Shown here one piece after another: positions 22,385 to 34,376 of a stretch of DNA of 64,000 nt; position 1 is the stretch's first letter; every line of letters begins with the position of its first letter. The notes beneath the pieces are model-generated. The model had not been told where the DNA came from and made no database searches. It saw nothing but the letters and a program-made list of their open reading frames with translations. The stretch comes from Odobenus rosmarus divergens (lineage: Eukaryota > Chordata > Mammalia > Carnivora > Odobenidae). The position numbers and the translations under genes were made by a program. The stretch spans positions 5,285,387 through 5,349,386 of the forward strand of contig NW_004450276.1 of NCBI RefSeq assembly GCF_000321225.1, given 5' to 3'.

Positions 22385-22630
22385 TAAAGGGATGGGCTTT
22401 GACGTCAGACTGCCTAGGTGTATTCCCAGCCTCTGTACCCTTAAGAGTGGCATTTCCTTGTGCAAGACCCTTCTCCAGGGCTGCCTTCTGGATTGCAACA
22501 TGGGAGTAATTCGAGTACCTACTCACTGGGTTGTCTGCATTAAATGACAAAAGGCACAACATGGAGGGCTTAGCCCTATCTGGTGAGTAGTAAGTTAAGT
22601 GCTCAGCAAATTTCAGCTGTTGTTATTATT
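22385..22630 (+). repeat. MIR SINE, near full length
   Basis: Sense MIR. It has GGCTTTGACGTCAGACTGCC, CTTGTGCAAGACCCTTCTCC, ACTGGGTTGTCTGCATTAAA and AAGTGCTCAGCAAATTTCAG, ending GCTGTTGTTATTATTA. Confidence 0.85.
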
Positions 22631-22631
22631 A

Positions 22632-23490
22632 AGAGCATCTAGGAAGGTGATGATGCAGTCCCTGAGGGGGAAGAACCGGCACCACGGAAAATTCTGGTTG
22701 GTTGGCCAGAGGTCAGTCGTGGTCTGGAGTACGTGGGACTGCTCCGCAGGTCCCAACAAGCTCTCTGCAAAGAACTAGTCTGATAGAACGGTGGGGCTTG
22801 GGTTGTTGTCAGTGAGAGGGCCGGGAGAAAGTTCTCGAGTCTCTTCTGGGCAGTGCTCCACGGAGGGACTCAGGCTGGTACCGTCCTCTAGCAGAGATGT
22901 CCCGCTCTTAGCGGTTGCATCGGGGTCTATGCGAGAATGCATCTGAGTCAAAGATTCGACTAAGAAGAAGGCATAGAAGGAGGCCAGGAGGGAGGGAGAA
23001 AGGAAGTTTGAGAACCACTGAGAGTACAGCACTCCTCCCCCTTTGTACAGATCTGGGGATCTGAGGCCCAGAACAGTTAGGTGATGGGCCCGAGTTCCCC
23101 AGCCAGGGAGCCCTTAGCTGGCCGCCATCAGTCAGTCAGGCGTGGTCAGAGGACAGGGGGCCTTTCCACCACACGCGGTTGCTTCCGAGTAGCTGCCCTC
23201 CTCCAGGGGGCGCTACTCCCATTGTAGTTTCTTTGAATGACCCCTCCCTGGGGTCAGGCAACTCCAGGACCTGACAATGAGAAAGCGCAAAGCCCCAGCT
23301 GCATTGGGAAAGATCACCTAAGGATGTCCTCCGTGTGTATTGTGCCTGAGTGTTCATGTCAGAGGGCGGCGAGGGTTCTCTGTCAAGGCCGGAGGGCTAA
23401 TATTCCGAATATTCCGGCTGTTCGGGCCGTTCAGCCTCATGCGTTCTTGCCCCAGCTGTAGTAGCAGAAAGTAGCCACTGGCAAAAAGGA
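22632..23490. other. mostly unique; MIR core and CTCF-like site inside
   Basis: An antisense MIR core is visible at about 23035-23105 (AACAGTTAGGTGATGGGCCC). Otherwise only the CTCF-like motif at 23197 stands out. Confidence 0.45.
23197..23215 (+). promoter_or_regulatory. CTCF-like binding motif
   Basis: CCTCCTCCAGGGGGCGCTA matches the CTCF core consensus (CCACCAGGGGGCGC) except at the position before the second CC. It is in unique sequence and not inside a SINE. Occupancy cannot be judged from sequence. Confidence 0.55.
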
Positions 23491-23697
23491 AAGGAATCAG
23501 CGTGGCTGTGTTCCAATAAAACTTTATTTATGGACACCGAAGTTTGAATTTCATTTAAGGGTCACATGTCACAAAATGTTCTTTTTAAATTTTTGTCACC
23601 AGTTTAAAAATGTAAAAACCGTTCTTGGCTTGCAGGCTATATGGCAACAGGCAACAGGCCACATTTGGCTGGTGGGCTCTAAATCCCCGATCCCTGG
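23491..23697. mobile_element. hAT-type MER element (GGTCGGCAAAC family)
   Basis: GGCTGTGTTCCAATAAAACT and TTATTTATGGACACCGAAG, then GGCTTGCAGGCTATATGGCA, CAGGCCACATTTGGCTGGTG and CCCCGATCCCTGG match a common eutherian hAT-Charlie element. A second copy lies at 29358. The exact MER name is not assigned. Confidence 0.75.
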
Positions 23698-24857
23698 TTC
23701 ATAGGATTTGTTCATAATCTTGTCTCTCTTGAGCTTTGTAAGAGTTTATGAAGAGACGGGAGGGCAAATATAAAACCCACTGTCTATAAACATATACGGA
23801 CCAAAAACTCAGAGAGGTTAATTTTATACCATGAGGCCCAACCTCTAAAACACCGTTGCCTCTCTGGAAAGGTCAGGAAGCCCCCTAAAGACTCCAGAAG
23901 GAGCCAGTTTTGAAATAACCTTTTGAAATAACCTGCTTAAGGCTGCCTACCCGAGCAGATCTTGCAAGTTCCGATGGGCAGGGTTTGTTCCAGAACAAGT
24001 GTAAATCCCTGCAATGCTCCTTCAGCAAGCTGGGACCAGCCTGAGCTCCGGAACACATGGGCAGGAGGTACACAGCTGTCTCTTCCAGATGTGCAGTTCT
24101 TGCTTCTACATATAAAATTGATCCCTCCACACACTCCCGTAAACACCACACCAAAAAGATCAAGAGTCCAGTGTTCTGTTTCCAGCACAGCCGAAGGCAA
24201 TAGAAGAACAAAATAAACCTAAGCCCATACAGAAGTTGGATTTGGGATGGAGCGCAGTGACGGGGGAAGAAGATTCTAGGATTTCCAGCCTGGGGAGGTG
24301 CCCGAGACAGATAGGATTGGGAAGGGGGTGGTATTGGGATAAGGGAAAAAGACAGTTGGCAAGAAGGTATGGATGGTGAACTGGGGTCTTCCAGAATCAA
24401 GAAAAAAGCCTGAACTTGAAGAGGAAAGAAATGATATGAAGAAAGCAGGCAAATGCATTTCAATCAGGCAAGACTGTATAGAATGGTAGAGAAAGAGGCC
24501 GAAATGTCCGGTAGAAATGTCTAGTTCCGGAAACAGAGTATTCTAGAAGTGACCTGAAGGGAGCCTGACCCACAGGGGCGGCCAAAGTCATGACAGAAGG
24601 CCAAGTACAAATGCTCTTCAAAGGAAGGATGGGGAGGCCTGAGATTCCCCAGACCTGGGGGACTGAGCAGGGTCCACAGGGACTCCCAAAGATCCAGCCT
24701 GGGGGAGTGCATGGAGCTGAGGAGAAACAGACTATTTCTTCCTCGTATGAATAATCAATTTGTCCACACTGACTGTAATAGGTATAAATGTAGTAAGCCT
24801 CCAGAACAAAATCCGAAGCGCTCAAGCTTAGTACAGGCCCTTTTTCTTTCTTTAATT
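23698..24857. other. no feature recognised (1.2 kb)
   Basis: Unique sequence. The 192-codon reverse-strand frame at 23885-24463 is the longest gap-free frame except 44304-44954. It has no recognisable domain and is treated as chance. A direct repeat of TTTTGAAATAACC occurs at about 23909-23935. Confidence 0.5.
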
Positions 24858-25180
24858 AATAGACTTCATTTTTTAGAACAGCTTTAGCCTCACAGCAAAA
24901 CTGAGCAGAAAGCACAGAATGTTCCTATAGACCCCCATCCCCACACACATATACCATCCCCCACTATCAACGTCCCCCACCGGAGTGGTACATTTGTTAC
25001 AATCTGTGCATCTCCATCAATGTCTCATTATCACCCAATGTCCACACTTGACATTAGGGTTCACTCTTGGTGGTGTACTTTCTATGGGTTTGACAAATGT
25101 CTAATGACACGTACCCCCCCATTCATGGTACCAGCCATTATCATTTCACTGCCCTAAAAACCCTCTGGGCTCCTCCCGTT
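24858..25180 (-). mobile_element. LINE-1 3' UTR fragment, old
   Basis: Antisense L1 3' UTR: AGCAAAACTGAGCAGAAAGC, GTGGTACATTTGTTACAATC, TTAGGGTTCACTCTTGGTGG and TTCACTGCCCTAAAAACCCT. These are typical of L1M-age 3' ends. Confidence 0.85.
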
Positions 25181-25190
25181 CCTTCCTCCC

Positions 25191-28100
25191 TGCTGCCGGT
25201 ACTAACTACAGATCTTTTTACCGTCCTCCTAGTTTTGCCAGTCCCAAAACGTTTTCTTTTTGAAAAAGAAATGATTTTATTTTCAAGGAATACTTGCAGA
25301 GGTACAACAATCCAAAGGTACAGTAAAAATAGCAATAAATAAATAAGAAAGTCTCCCTCCTTCTATCGAAGTCTATTCCTACCCATTCATGTGTGTGCAA
25401 CGGTGTGTGTGACCTTTGGGGGAGACTTGAAAAGGAGGCGCTAGCAAGACAATTAATTCGGTGAAGAGAGATCAGGAACCTTCTGCAGCAGTTGGAAAAG
25501 GAATTCCAGTGACAGGTCAGACCAGAATGTGCAGATTCAGGAGCCTCTGCTCAGGCGACAGCCATAGTGAACAAGATCAGAGATCCAAGTCTTGGGGAAT
25601 TCCTTCATTACAATTATTTCTTAGATCCTACTTTGAGGGAGGCCCTGTGGGGAGCACCACTGGCCTAAGGGAAGGTGCAGACAAAATAGTTTTGGTCAAG
25701 AGGCTGCAGGGAAAAGTAAGTACTCGGACCTCACAGAATGAAGTCTGGGCCTTTGCTACCAGCTCCAGGAGAAGACAGACAGAGAAAAAGCTAGGGAATC
25801 TGGCCACAAGAGGCGTTGGTGAGCTCAATTTCAGCCAGGGCCTGGGGAACAGAACCAGATACTGAATTGACAGGGAATATACATAGTGAAGAAATGGAGG
25901 CTGGGGGGGAAAAAAAAAACATTTTATGACAGGTCCTAAACCTTCATCCAAGACCTCTGAAGTCCGATGGATTTCAGAATTCAGACCATTTGGGATTGGA
26001 GAAAGGTAACACAGCGCACATACTGTATTAGATTAGATGTAACGCACCCAACAGAGTCTGGGATAAGACCCCCTAATCAAACATAATACTTCTGCAGTGA
26101 ATCATACAAATGTTCACACGGAGTGAGAAAGATCAACATCATAACGTTTCAGCTCCATCTTACAATCTTTTCGGTTTTCAGAGCTGTTTGGTTTTCGGGG
26201 GCAGTTGGAGCAGAATGGGCTTATTTTTACCCCGGAATAAAATCATATACTGCCACAAATAGTGAAGGTCCCCCAACGGGTTTCACACGTGCATTCTTTC
26301 TTTAAGCTGGACTATGTAAGTGGCTTGACAACAGAATTCTAATCTATCTTTGGGTCCTCAGCGTAGGGCATTGTACCCGGCACGGGGTCCATGCCCAGTG
26401 ATTTTAGCTGCACTGACGTTTCACTACTTCTAATAATTCCTCTCTCCAGGCCTGATCACTGTCCCAACCTGGCTCTTCCGAGCCCAACCTCCAGCCCCTG
26501 TCGGCCCAAACTCCAGACTTACTCCTCTATTGATATGCACCTGGCACATCCTATTTCTCTTCTTAAATCCAAACTCAATAGCCATCTGTTTGTTCTGGTA
26601 TTCTAGCACTAATTGCTATTCCTGATTTTGTTTGATATGTTTGACCTGGTATTTTAGAACTAACTCTTAATTGTGTTTTTATTTAATATGGATAGCACAT
26701 ATAAAGCAAGAGCATAAGGAGTGCTATATAAATGCAAATTTTATTGTATTTCACTCAGACCTCAGAGACTTGCCAAACTTGGTTCTGCTCTGAAGAAGTT
26801 TCCCCCCCTCAAGGGCTTAGGGAGGTTTCCTCTCTTGCTCTTTCCCTCTTTCTCACTCTCTCTCCCCCTCTGTCTCCATCTCTTTCTTTCTCGCTCTAGC
26901 TCTCTCTCTCTCTCTCACCTTCCTCAAAGCTGGGTAAATAAAGAGACTGAACACCCATCACATACAAGCCAATATCTCACCAACCGGTTCACCAACACTA
27001 AGGGCTTTAAGATTCTACTGAGTTTGGCATAAAATTAACAAATCTCACACTAGGTTATGACATTTTTTACCCCACTTTTGTGAACTGACTGAGTATTGTG
27101 CATGAAGAAGTCCCATCCTAAATGGGTCACTATGACCTTATGTAAAGTCTAAGTTTGCCATGTGAAAAGGACTATTTTAATTTTCTGCTTCTTGAAGAGT
27201 AGATTCATCGTTACAAAAATGTGCCGTTAACCAGTAGATAATTGGTTCAGCTTGTATGGTTCCACTGAAATTCTTCGAGATAAGCTATTCCACTAGTAAA
27301 TTGTCTAAAGTTATTATTTTAATGAGATTTCTGATCCTGTAAGAATTGAGGAGGGCATCCATTGGTGTAGCAGAGAGTAACTCTCGCCACTTGTGAATCA
27401 TCCCCTTCAGGGGCCACTGAGTCACCATGTTTGCTCTCTCTGCTCTCAGCAGCCAAGCCGGCCCCCGTGCCATTAAGAGTTTAGTGCTTCCACTGTCCAG
27501 GGTCTTAATGTTGAACTTCTCACCCTGACCCATTCCTCAGGCCACATTCCATACAGCTCTTGTGTCTTCTGGCTTTTTACATCATGGCCTACTCTTCCAT
27601 CTTTGGTTTCCCCTTCTCTTTATATTTGGCGCTCAGAGTATCTTCCTAGCGATGACCTTCGCTCTCTCAGCCTATCTATGACTGGGTGAATGAATGAGTT
27701 TTATTTTCTGTTCTCTCTTAGTCACCGATTCCATCCCATTGTGTTCTTGAAACAGTCCAATGGGTTATACACGTCTGCAATGTGAACAGCATATTTGGTT
27801 TTCATCACTGAGAACAGAAAATACTTGCCATTTCAGGAATCTCCATATCTTTGATGATTTATTTAATAACATTCTTTGTAACCCAGAGCCGGTTATGGAA
27901 AATTACTAACATTCTCCGTTTGTGGGGCATGGCCAAGCCAATGAAATGCTACCAATATTATTAAGAAGTCTCTATTGATATTCTATCTGAAGAGAATTGC
28001 CATATTAAGAAAGCTAGCCTGTTATTTCATGTGATCTTGCAGGTGTCACCATGAGGTCGAATATACCCTTACCACAGCGGGCCTTTAGAAAACCGGAGGT

Positions 28101-28489
28101 AGACCACAGCCATAAAGATTGTAGGAATTGTATGGGAACCAAAAAGTCTATCTTTGTTCACACTGGGGTGGAGGTAGCAGTAATGACAAGTATGACCAAG
28201 AAAGAGTGGTGGGGATGCAGAAGGTAAGGACTAGAGGGGCACTGGAAGTAGGAACCAGTAAAGGGTCAAGAGCTGAGTCATCAGGGTGAAAATCTGAGCA
28301 GGATTCTATGATGAGACATCAAGGCCTGGGAAGGGTTCTAGAAGCTGCAGACCCACAACCATAACAGACAAGAAAGCCTGGCATCCAGAAAATCATGAAG
28401 AAGACCAGGAAATCGTGTCAAGGTATGTCAAGGTCAGGAATCCAGGAAGTCATGATATCTCTGTTGAGAGAGATGGTGGTAGCTAAGGG
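25191..28489. other. repeat-poor unique sequence (3.3 kb)
   Basis: No SINEC and only faint old-repeat traces: a possible sense L2 end at 26330-26410 (GGGCATTGTACCCGGCACGG) and a CT-rich tract at 26815-26925. No exon could be supported. See the repeat-desert finding. Confidence 0.5.
26815..26925. repeat. CT-rich (polypyrimidine) tract
   Basis: About 110 bases almost entirely of C and T, including TCTCTCTCTCTCTCTC at the end. A low-complexity tract that could form triplex-type DNA. Confidence 0.75.
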
Positions 28490-28665
28490 CCTTGGTGAAG
28501 AGTCGAATAGAGCCTATCTTCATATCTGGATACTACATGATGATGCTGGGCAAGCTGCTAAATCTCTCTGAGCTCAGTTTTCTCTTCTGGAAACGCAGGC
28601 TCATGCGTATAGCGTGCTCAGCCGAGTACCTGGCATCTAGAAACCACTAAATACGTGGTGATCAA
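28490..28665 (+). repeat. MIR SINE
   Basis: Sense MIR: GATGCTGGGCAAGCTGCTAA, ATCTCTCTGAGCTCAGTTTT, CTCTTCTGGAAACGCAGGCT and GAGTACCTGGCATCTAGAAA. Confidence 0.75.
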
Positions 28666-29357
28666 TATGACACCAGTCCTCCAGGGGGTGAAGCAATATC
28701 AAGTCATGAAAATAATTGCCATCTGACTTCTTTTTATGTTTTATGATAGAACGGGTATCGGACCTAAGCCCGATTAATCCCGAACCTGAAAGAATGAACG
28801 GGAAGGGAATTGTCCCTTAGTTGAATGAGGGCCTTGTAGCTACAGGGAAATCCTAACACCTGCCCGAAGCTGGGTGTGAGAAGAACAAGTCAGTATTCAT
28901 GGAGGACTGTCTGGAAGACAAGCATGCAGCTCATTCCTTCAGCTAAATGGTCTCCATTTTACATTGACTCAAGACCAGATGGCCGGCAATCCAAATGAAG
29001 TGCCTCATGTCCTCAAATTCGCTTTTCTGAACTGCACTCTGGAATCTTCATGCCCTTGGTTCACTTAAAAGGATGCTTAGCAGCGGCTCTAGGAAGCTAC
29101 CTATTGAAAAGTTACTTGTCCCTTAATGCCTCTTTCTCGGGACCTTTAGGAGATGATCAAAGCCTCAGTGCCAGAACTTCTACAGAGCGATAGGTGAGTG
29201 TTATTCTCACAGAAAGCATTATTTTTAAACATCAGCCCAGGTTTCTTCTTTGCTTTGACCTTTAGGAAACTCATAACTAAATTTAGACCCCTCTGACCAA
29301 TCATAGGGGCCCTTGTAATGTACTTACGCTAGCTTAATTTTAATATTCTGCGTCTAG
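28666..29357. other. no feature recognised
   Basis: Unique sequence in the repeat-poor region. No supported feature. Confidence 0.5.
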
Positions 29358-29572
29358 ACCAGGGCTCAGAAACAATAGCCCACGGCCGATCCAGCCTGCT
29401 GCCTGTTTATTGTTCCAGTGAACGTGCTGGTCCATCGGACTATTTTCTATGGCTGCTTTTGTGACATGGCTGCTTTTGTGACACGGCAGCAAGCATTGAT
29501 AGTTGAGACAGAAACTGTGTGGCCAGAAAAGCCAAAAGTCTGTCCTCTCTGGCCCTTTATAGAGTCTGCCCC
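29358..29572. mobile_element. hAT-type MER element (GGTCGGCAAAC family)
   Basis: CAGGGCTCAGAAACAATAGC, CCACGGCCGATCCAGCCTGC, CTATGGCTGCTTTTGTGAC and AGTTGAGACAGAAACTGTGT, ending at GGCCCTTTATAGAGTCTGCC. An 18-bp direct duplication (GGCTGCTTTTGTGACA-type) lies inside at about 29452-29487. Confidence 0.75.
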
Positions 29573-29723
29573 CCTTGCGCTAAACATACTTTCTTCCAAC
29601 CTTCTTCTCTTGATTTTTACCCCATGGTGTGTTTTGTAAGCTGCCTCAAATACATTTTGGAAGAATGTGTGTTATAAACAATCTGACGTTAAAGAGAGGC
29701 CATCCGATTCTCACCGCAGTTCT

Positions 29724-29730
<7 letters not shown>

Positions 29731-29773
<43 letters not shown>
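29731..29773. repeat. (CA)n microsatellite
   Basis: 43 bp of uninterrupted CA (about 21 units), likely polymorphic. Confidence 0.95.
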
Positions 29774-29777
<4 letters not shown>

Positions 29778-32700
29778 CTGTCTACAGGATATTGAAACAA
29801 CCATCCCCCGGTGTTTGCAGGGATATTCTACCCTAATGCTCGCAGTTACAGTCAGAGCAAAAGGAATTATCACATTTCCCTATCCTAGATCTCTGTCCGG
29901 GGTCTTAGGGATTCCTCTCTCCTAGACCTCAGGAAAGTTGTTCTTCTCCTTCAGAGCTTTACTGAGTTCCTCCAAATAATCAGTTTTCAGCAGGTCCCAC
30001 TGGAAGCTGAAAGAAGAAATCCCTGGGAAGGAGAAAGAAGGCGTGCCACAGAGGCGAAGAGGGGCTAGGAGAGCTGGAAGCTGCTTGTGATCCTTCCCAC
30101 TCAGCGCCAGACTTGACATGGAAATTGGATCATGATGATGACAATTATGGAAAATAAAAACCTTAATTTTTTTTGTAATTAAATCCACATGCAGATGATA
30201 ATTGCTGCTATGAGCTTAATGCCCAGACTTGTTTCTCTTTCAAAAAAGTGAAAAATCAGTCAGGCTAGAACTTAGTAATGCTCTTGAATCTCACTTAATA
30301 AGGAGCAAAACATCTGATTTTCAAGATATTTGATGTTCGGTTCCCTCTAGCTGAAAGTGGTTTTATTCTCCTCTCCATGCAGGATATTTCTGGGGAGACT
30401 TTCATCAAAAACAACCAATTCAAGGATGTGTGTTTATTTTGTAGAAGATTTACATGTTTTCCCAAATCAAGTTTTAATGAACAAAGCACGGTATGGCCTT
30501 ATCTAGCAAAATCCTGAAAATGCACTTTGGCCATTAAAGTGTAAACCAGCATCTTACTGAAATTGCACAATGAACTTCTTATCCTCAGTCTCTCATACTG
30601 CCTGCTGTCCATGCAAAAGACTGCATTTAGGAAGAAAATTTATGGGTTGGGGTAAAATAAACATCAGGCCCTTGAGAAATTTACTGAACTAAGTAACTTT
30701 ACGGCCGGGAGAACTGTTCAAGCCTTAAGCAACTCCAATGTTACTTTTAACCTTACAGTAAATACTGTCTTTATAATTTCTTTTTAAAATCCCACATGCT
30801 TATTCTTTTAAAAAGGGATATCCCCTCCCGCCCCCATTTCCCTAAAAAGGGAATCAATGCTTTACATTTTCTGGTGAAATCCTAAGAAAAACTATGAAGG
30901 TATCTATGTTGTGAAAGAAATGCTCATCAGCATCAAACTACAACATCGAAAAGATACATTGTTTCATTTTGTTTCTTCAGAACTTTAGAGACTTTAAATC
31001 ACTTACATTCCTGGCCCTTTTTCCACCCACACAGGGAAACCAGGAGGAATGCAGGAATCAAAGAGCTGCATTCTCCATTGCCACGAAGTACTCACATTTG
31101 GCAATTGGAAAAGAGTTGGGTCATCATTTTTAAATGATTACCAAGCAGCCAGGAGCTCAGGCCGAGCACACGGAAGTCTCCGCGGTCCCTTCTAGCACCG
31201 CGTCTGCTGCGTCAACAGCAGAGCATACTGCAGGAGAAAAAAAAAAAAAAAATCCAAACTTCTGTGTCCCGAAGGGAGGCATTCATTCATTACTCAGCAG
31301 CGCCCGTTTTGACATCCTAAGTAAGACAAGAGCCGTTTGCTCGGGAAGAACTTTGACGTCGCTTTAAATGGTGTCTGCATCTAGTCCAATAGAATGGGTG
31401 TGGAAGTGTATTTATTGCAACCACAAGGATGTGCAAATTTATTTATGGTATAAACGGGCCTTTCCACAAGTCCTAGCTGTCAACAACTTCTTATTTTCCT
31501 GGAGTGCCTTAGGAGCCAAGACTGTTTTGTTTCTTAAGCTTGGTACCTGGAGAGCTAAAATAACAGTCTTGGTAATAAGAAGACAATGGGACTAACTGCT
31601 GTTTTGCAGCATTTCCTCGGGCCATACCTTTTAATTGCTGAGTGCTGGCAACTTAACAGACTCTAATGAGTACATTGTTCCTCTTTTTTTTGCACACAGC
31701 CCCTAAAGCCTGTTAGAAACGGAGTTTGTTTTATGTACAGAGCAGAGAAGACTCTTATTAAAAGCTGACAGAAGCATTTGGAGTGAGGAGTTTATTTTGC
31801 CTGGTGAGGTATGTCTTGATAGTTTGCATTCAGATGCAAGAGGAAAAAGAGATAAAGTGATTAGGCTCAGTCATCTGGGAGATGACATTTCTCGCCGTGT
31901 TTGAAGTATTTTATGAATTAGAGAATGGGACTGATTTTGAAGCCTAAATTAATTTAATCTGTTTGCTTTTGTTTGATGCAGCAGCTGCAGTGACACACCC
32001 TACTTCTTTGCAAATCTTCAGCTTCAAGGGTCTGGGCTCGTAAGAGTGAGTGCGGCAGGCAGAGTGCTTGGTGGTGCCTTCCCTGCGTGGGGAAGGGAAT
32101 CAGTTTTCAATTTCCCCTGGTGGACGTCCGGCATTCTCGGATGGGGTTTTGTCTCAGACTTCAAGCTAGACGCTCTCACGCTTGCCCATCATGCTTTTTA
32201 TTAAAGGAGAAGTTGCCTGCCGAAGCCAACATGAGGCAAAGAAAGGAAATCATTATCCCAAGCCCATTCCTCCTAGCACATTTTCATTAGGGAAAAAAAC
32301 CTTCAGGGTGAAGATGAAAGAGGCAGAAAGGTCCCATTGGTCATGGCCCATTAACGGTGACTGACATCTACTTTGCCACAAATTCGGCACTTCCCATAGT
32401 GACTCCATTTGTGTTCAGAATCGGGACTGTTTTGGGGTTGCAGATGGGCCAGGACGTTTGAGAGCTCCATAACAGCCATGCATGTGTGTCCCGTAATCCT
32501 CATTAACTCCACTTGGGAAGATAGGGACTGTGCATTCCCCAGCAGGACAGACAGAAAGGATCCTTACAATAACACTGTCTGACAGTCCACAGGTCAGTTC
32601 TTCTAAAACTCTCGGTTCCTTGAGAGGAGAGTAGGTCAACCCGGTTCATTTCAATATCCGTCGACCACCAGATCGTGTTGGCTTTTCCCATTGGATCCAC

Positions 32701-32790
32701 CAATGAGCATTAGGCTACTTCGAAGTTGAGGGCGAGAAAAGGACATTTGCCTATCATGGGGCTTTATTCAGGGCATCGGACAACAGAATT
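29774..32790. other. repeat-free unique sequence, candidate regulatory DNA
   Basis: Three kb with no recognisable transposon. AT-rich blocks with homeodomain cores and E-boxes occur, for example CAGATG-A-TAATTG at 30192-30204 and CAGCAGCTGCAG near 31977-31988 beside TAAATTAATTTAAT. This composition resembles conserved developmental enhancers, but conservation was not testable here. No exon is supported. Confidence 0.4.
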
Positions 32791-32814
32791 CACCCCCCCA
32801 CCCACCCACCCACC
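32791..32814. repeat. (CCCA)n short tandem repeat
   Basis: A 24-bp C-rich stretch with CCCA units repeated about four times. The other strand is G-rich. Confidence 0.7.
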
Positions 32815-33409
32815 GCCAGGTCTGGAAGGAAAATAGGCTCGCTGACTTCAGAAAAGGAAGTACTTGCAACAATGAAGAAGAGCCAAGCGGTATCCAAGGA
32901 CTGTCACATCACACGGGGCGGTTGCTGGTGGCAGAACATTATTATAGGTCCACATGGCATTTATGGATTCACTGGTTTGGGGACCTTCAAGGCTGTAAGT
33001 GGAAAAAAGAAAAGCTGACATATTTTCTGATGAATAACTAGTTTATCGGGGCATTTGCCTTGTAATGCACGTGGAGCTGGACTTGTGTCCTAACGTCAGC
33101 TACGTGAGGTGGACGCAGGACAAGGGCCCAGTTCCCACTCTCCCCCCAGGAGCAGCTGTTAAAGGAGTGTTAGCTCTGTCCCTTCCAACCTGGCCCAGAG
33201 TCAAAGCAGGACTTCAAGTGAGGTTACAGATGGGGCCTTCTCTTCAGAGCCGTTCAGCTCTTCCTCGGAAGCAGTGCCCCAGGGGAATAACAAACACACT
33301 CTATCAGCAGCCTCCCTCCGAAAATCCTCTCTGCATTGTGAAATAATGCTTAATGTTGGCTTTTTTTTTAATTACTGTTTACGTCTTTGAAAAGAAAGGA
33401 TCATTTTCT
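32815..33409. other. no feature recognised
   Basis: Unique sequence. No supported feature. Confidence 0.5.
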
Positions 33410-33423
33410 AAAACTGATGCAGT

Positions 33424-33609
33424 GTCGCCTGCGTGGCTCAGCTGGTTAAGCGTTGGACTCCTGATTTCGGCTCAGGTCATGATCTCAGGGTCATGAGACT
33501 GAGCCCCGCATTGGGCTCCAGCTCAGCGTAGAGTGGGCTTGAGATTCTCCCTCTCCCTCTGCCCCTCCCCCTGTCATGCGCATGCTCTCTAAAGTAATCA
33601 ATAAATCTT
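33424..33609 (+). mobile_element. SINEC, older type
   Basis: TCGCCTGCGTGGCTCAGCTG, ACTCCTGATTTCGGCTCAGG, GATCTCAGGGTCATGAGACT and a CT-rich tail. Target-site duplication AAAACTGATGCA / AAAATTGATGCA lies at 33410-33421 and 33611-33622 with one mismatch. Confidence 0.93.
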
Positions 33610-34208
33610 TAAAATTGATGCAAACGTGTCGCCGTTATTTTGTCAGGTCGGTCCTTTCCCAGATACAGCACACGTTCATTCTCTGCTCAGACCAAATGGC
33701 ACAGAGCTTGGAGGCAAAAATGTGTGGGTGAGCTTTTCTCCATTAGACAACTGGTTCCAACAGGTCCGTTGACACACACACCTCCACCAATCAAGTTCTT
33801 AATGGTGACCAGTAGCAGAACATGTCACCCCAAAATATGACCATAGGAGCTCAGAACATGCCACTCCTAAGTTTATCAATCAGGAAAAACTGACCCTTCT
33901 CACAGAAGGGACTAGAAGTGGACACCACACCCAGACAGGCTTTGTCACAATTTACCACAGGGTAGCCCGCCATTATCCACAGTTTCCGTCCCTACCCCCT
34001 CCCCCCCATCACCCACAGGTCCACCAAGTAGATGACAGTCACTATAGCCTAACATGTCATATACCTCACTCATCTTATCTCACGGACATCTTACCATCTC
34101 ACACCATCACAAGGAAGGGAAGTACAGCACCAGTAAATATTTTGAGACCACATTCACGTAACTTTTATTATAGTATATGGCTAGAACTGCTCTATTTTAT
34201 TATTCGGG

Positions 34209-34278
34209 TTTTTTTTTTATTTTATATATTTATTTAACCAACAGGCTTGAACTCACGAACCCCAAGATCAAGAGTCAT
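34209..34278 (-). mobile_element. truncated short carnivore SINE
   Basis: Reverse-strand tail TTTTTTATTTTATATATTTA followed by GGCTTGAACTCACGAACCCC and AAGATCAAGAGTC. This is the 3' two-thirds of the short tRNA-Lys SINE type (compare 22244). The head is missing. Confidence 0.65.
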
Positions 34279-34376
34279 AACAATTTTATCTTTTGTTTTG
34301 GCGTCTAATTTATAAATTAAATTTATCATAGGTATGTGTCTATAGGAAAAAACACAGTATATAGAGGGCTTGGTAC

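Noticed and set aside
23885..24463. 192-codon reverse open frame
   Set aside because: No recognisable domain or signal, and an overlapping frame on the other strand is also open. Length is compatible with chance in 64 kb.
26720..26745. TATA box plus octamer (CTATATAAATGCAAAT)
   Set aside because: Attractive by eye, but in AT-rich DNA without CpG, initiator or exon evidence. Likely chance.
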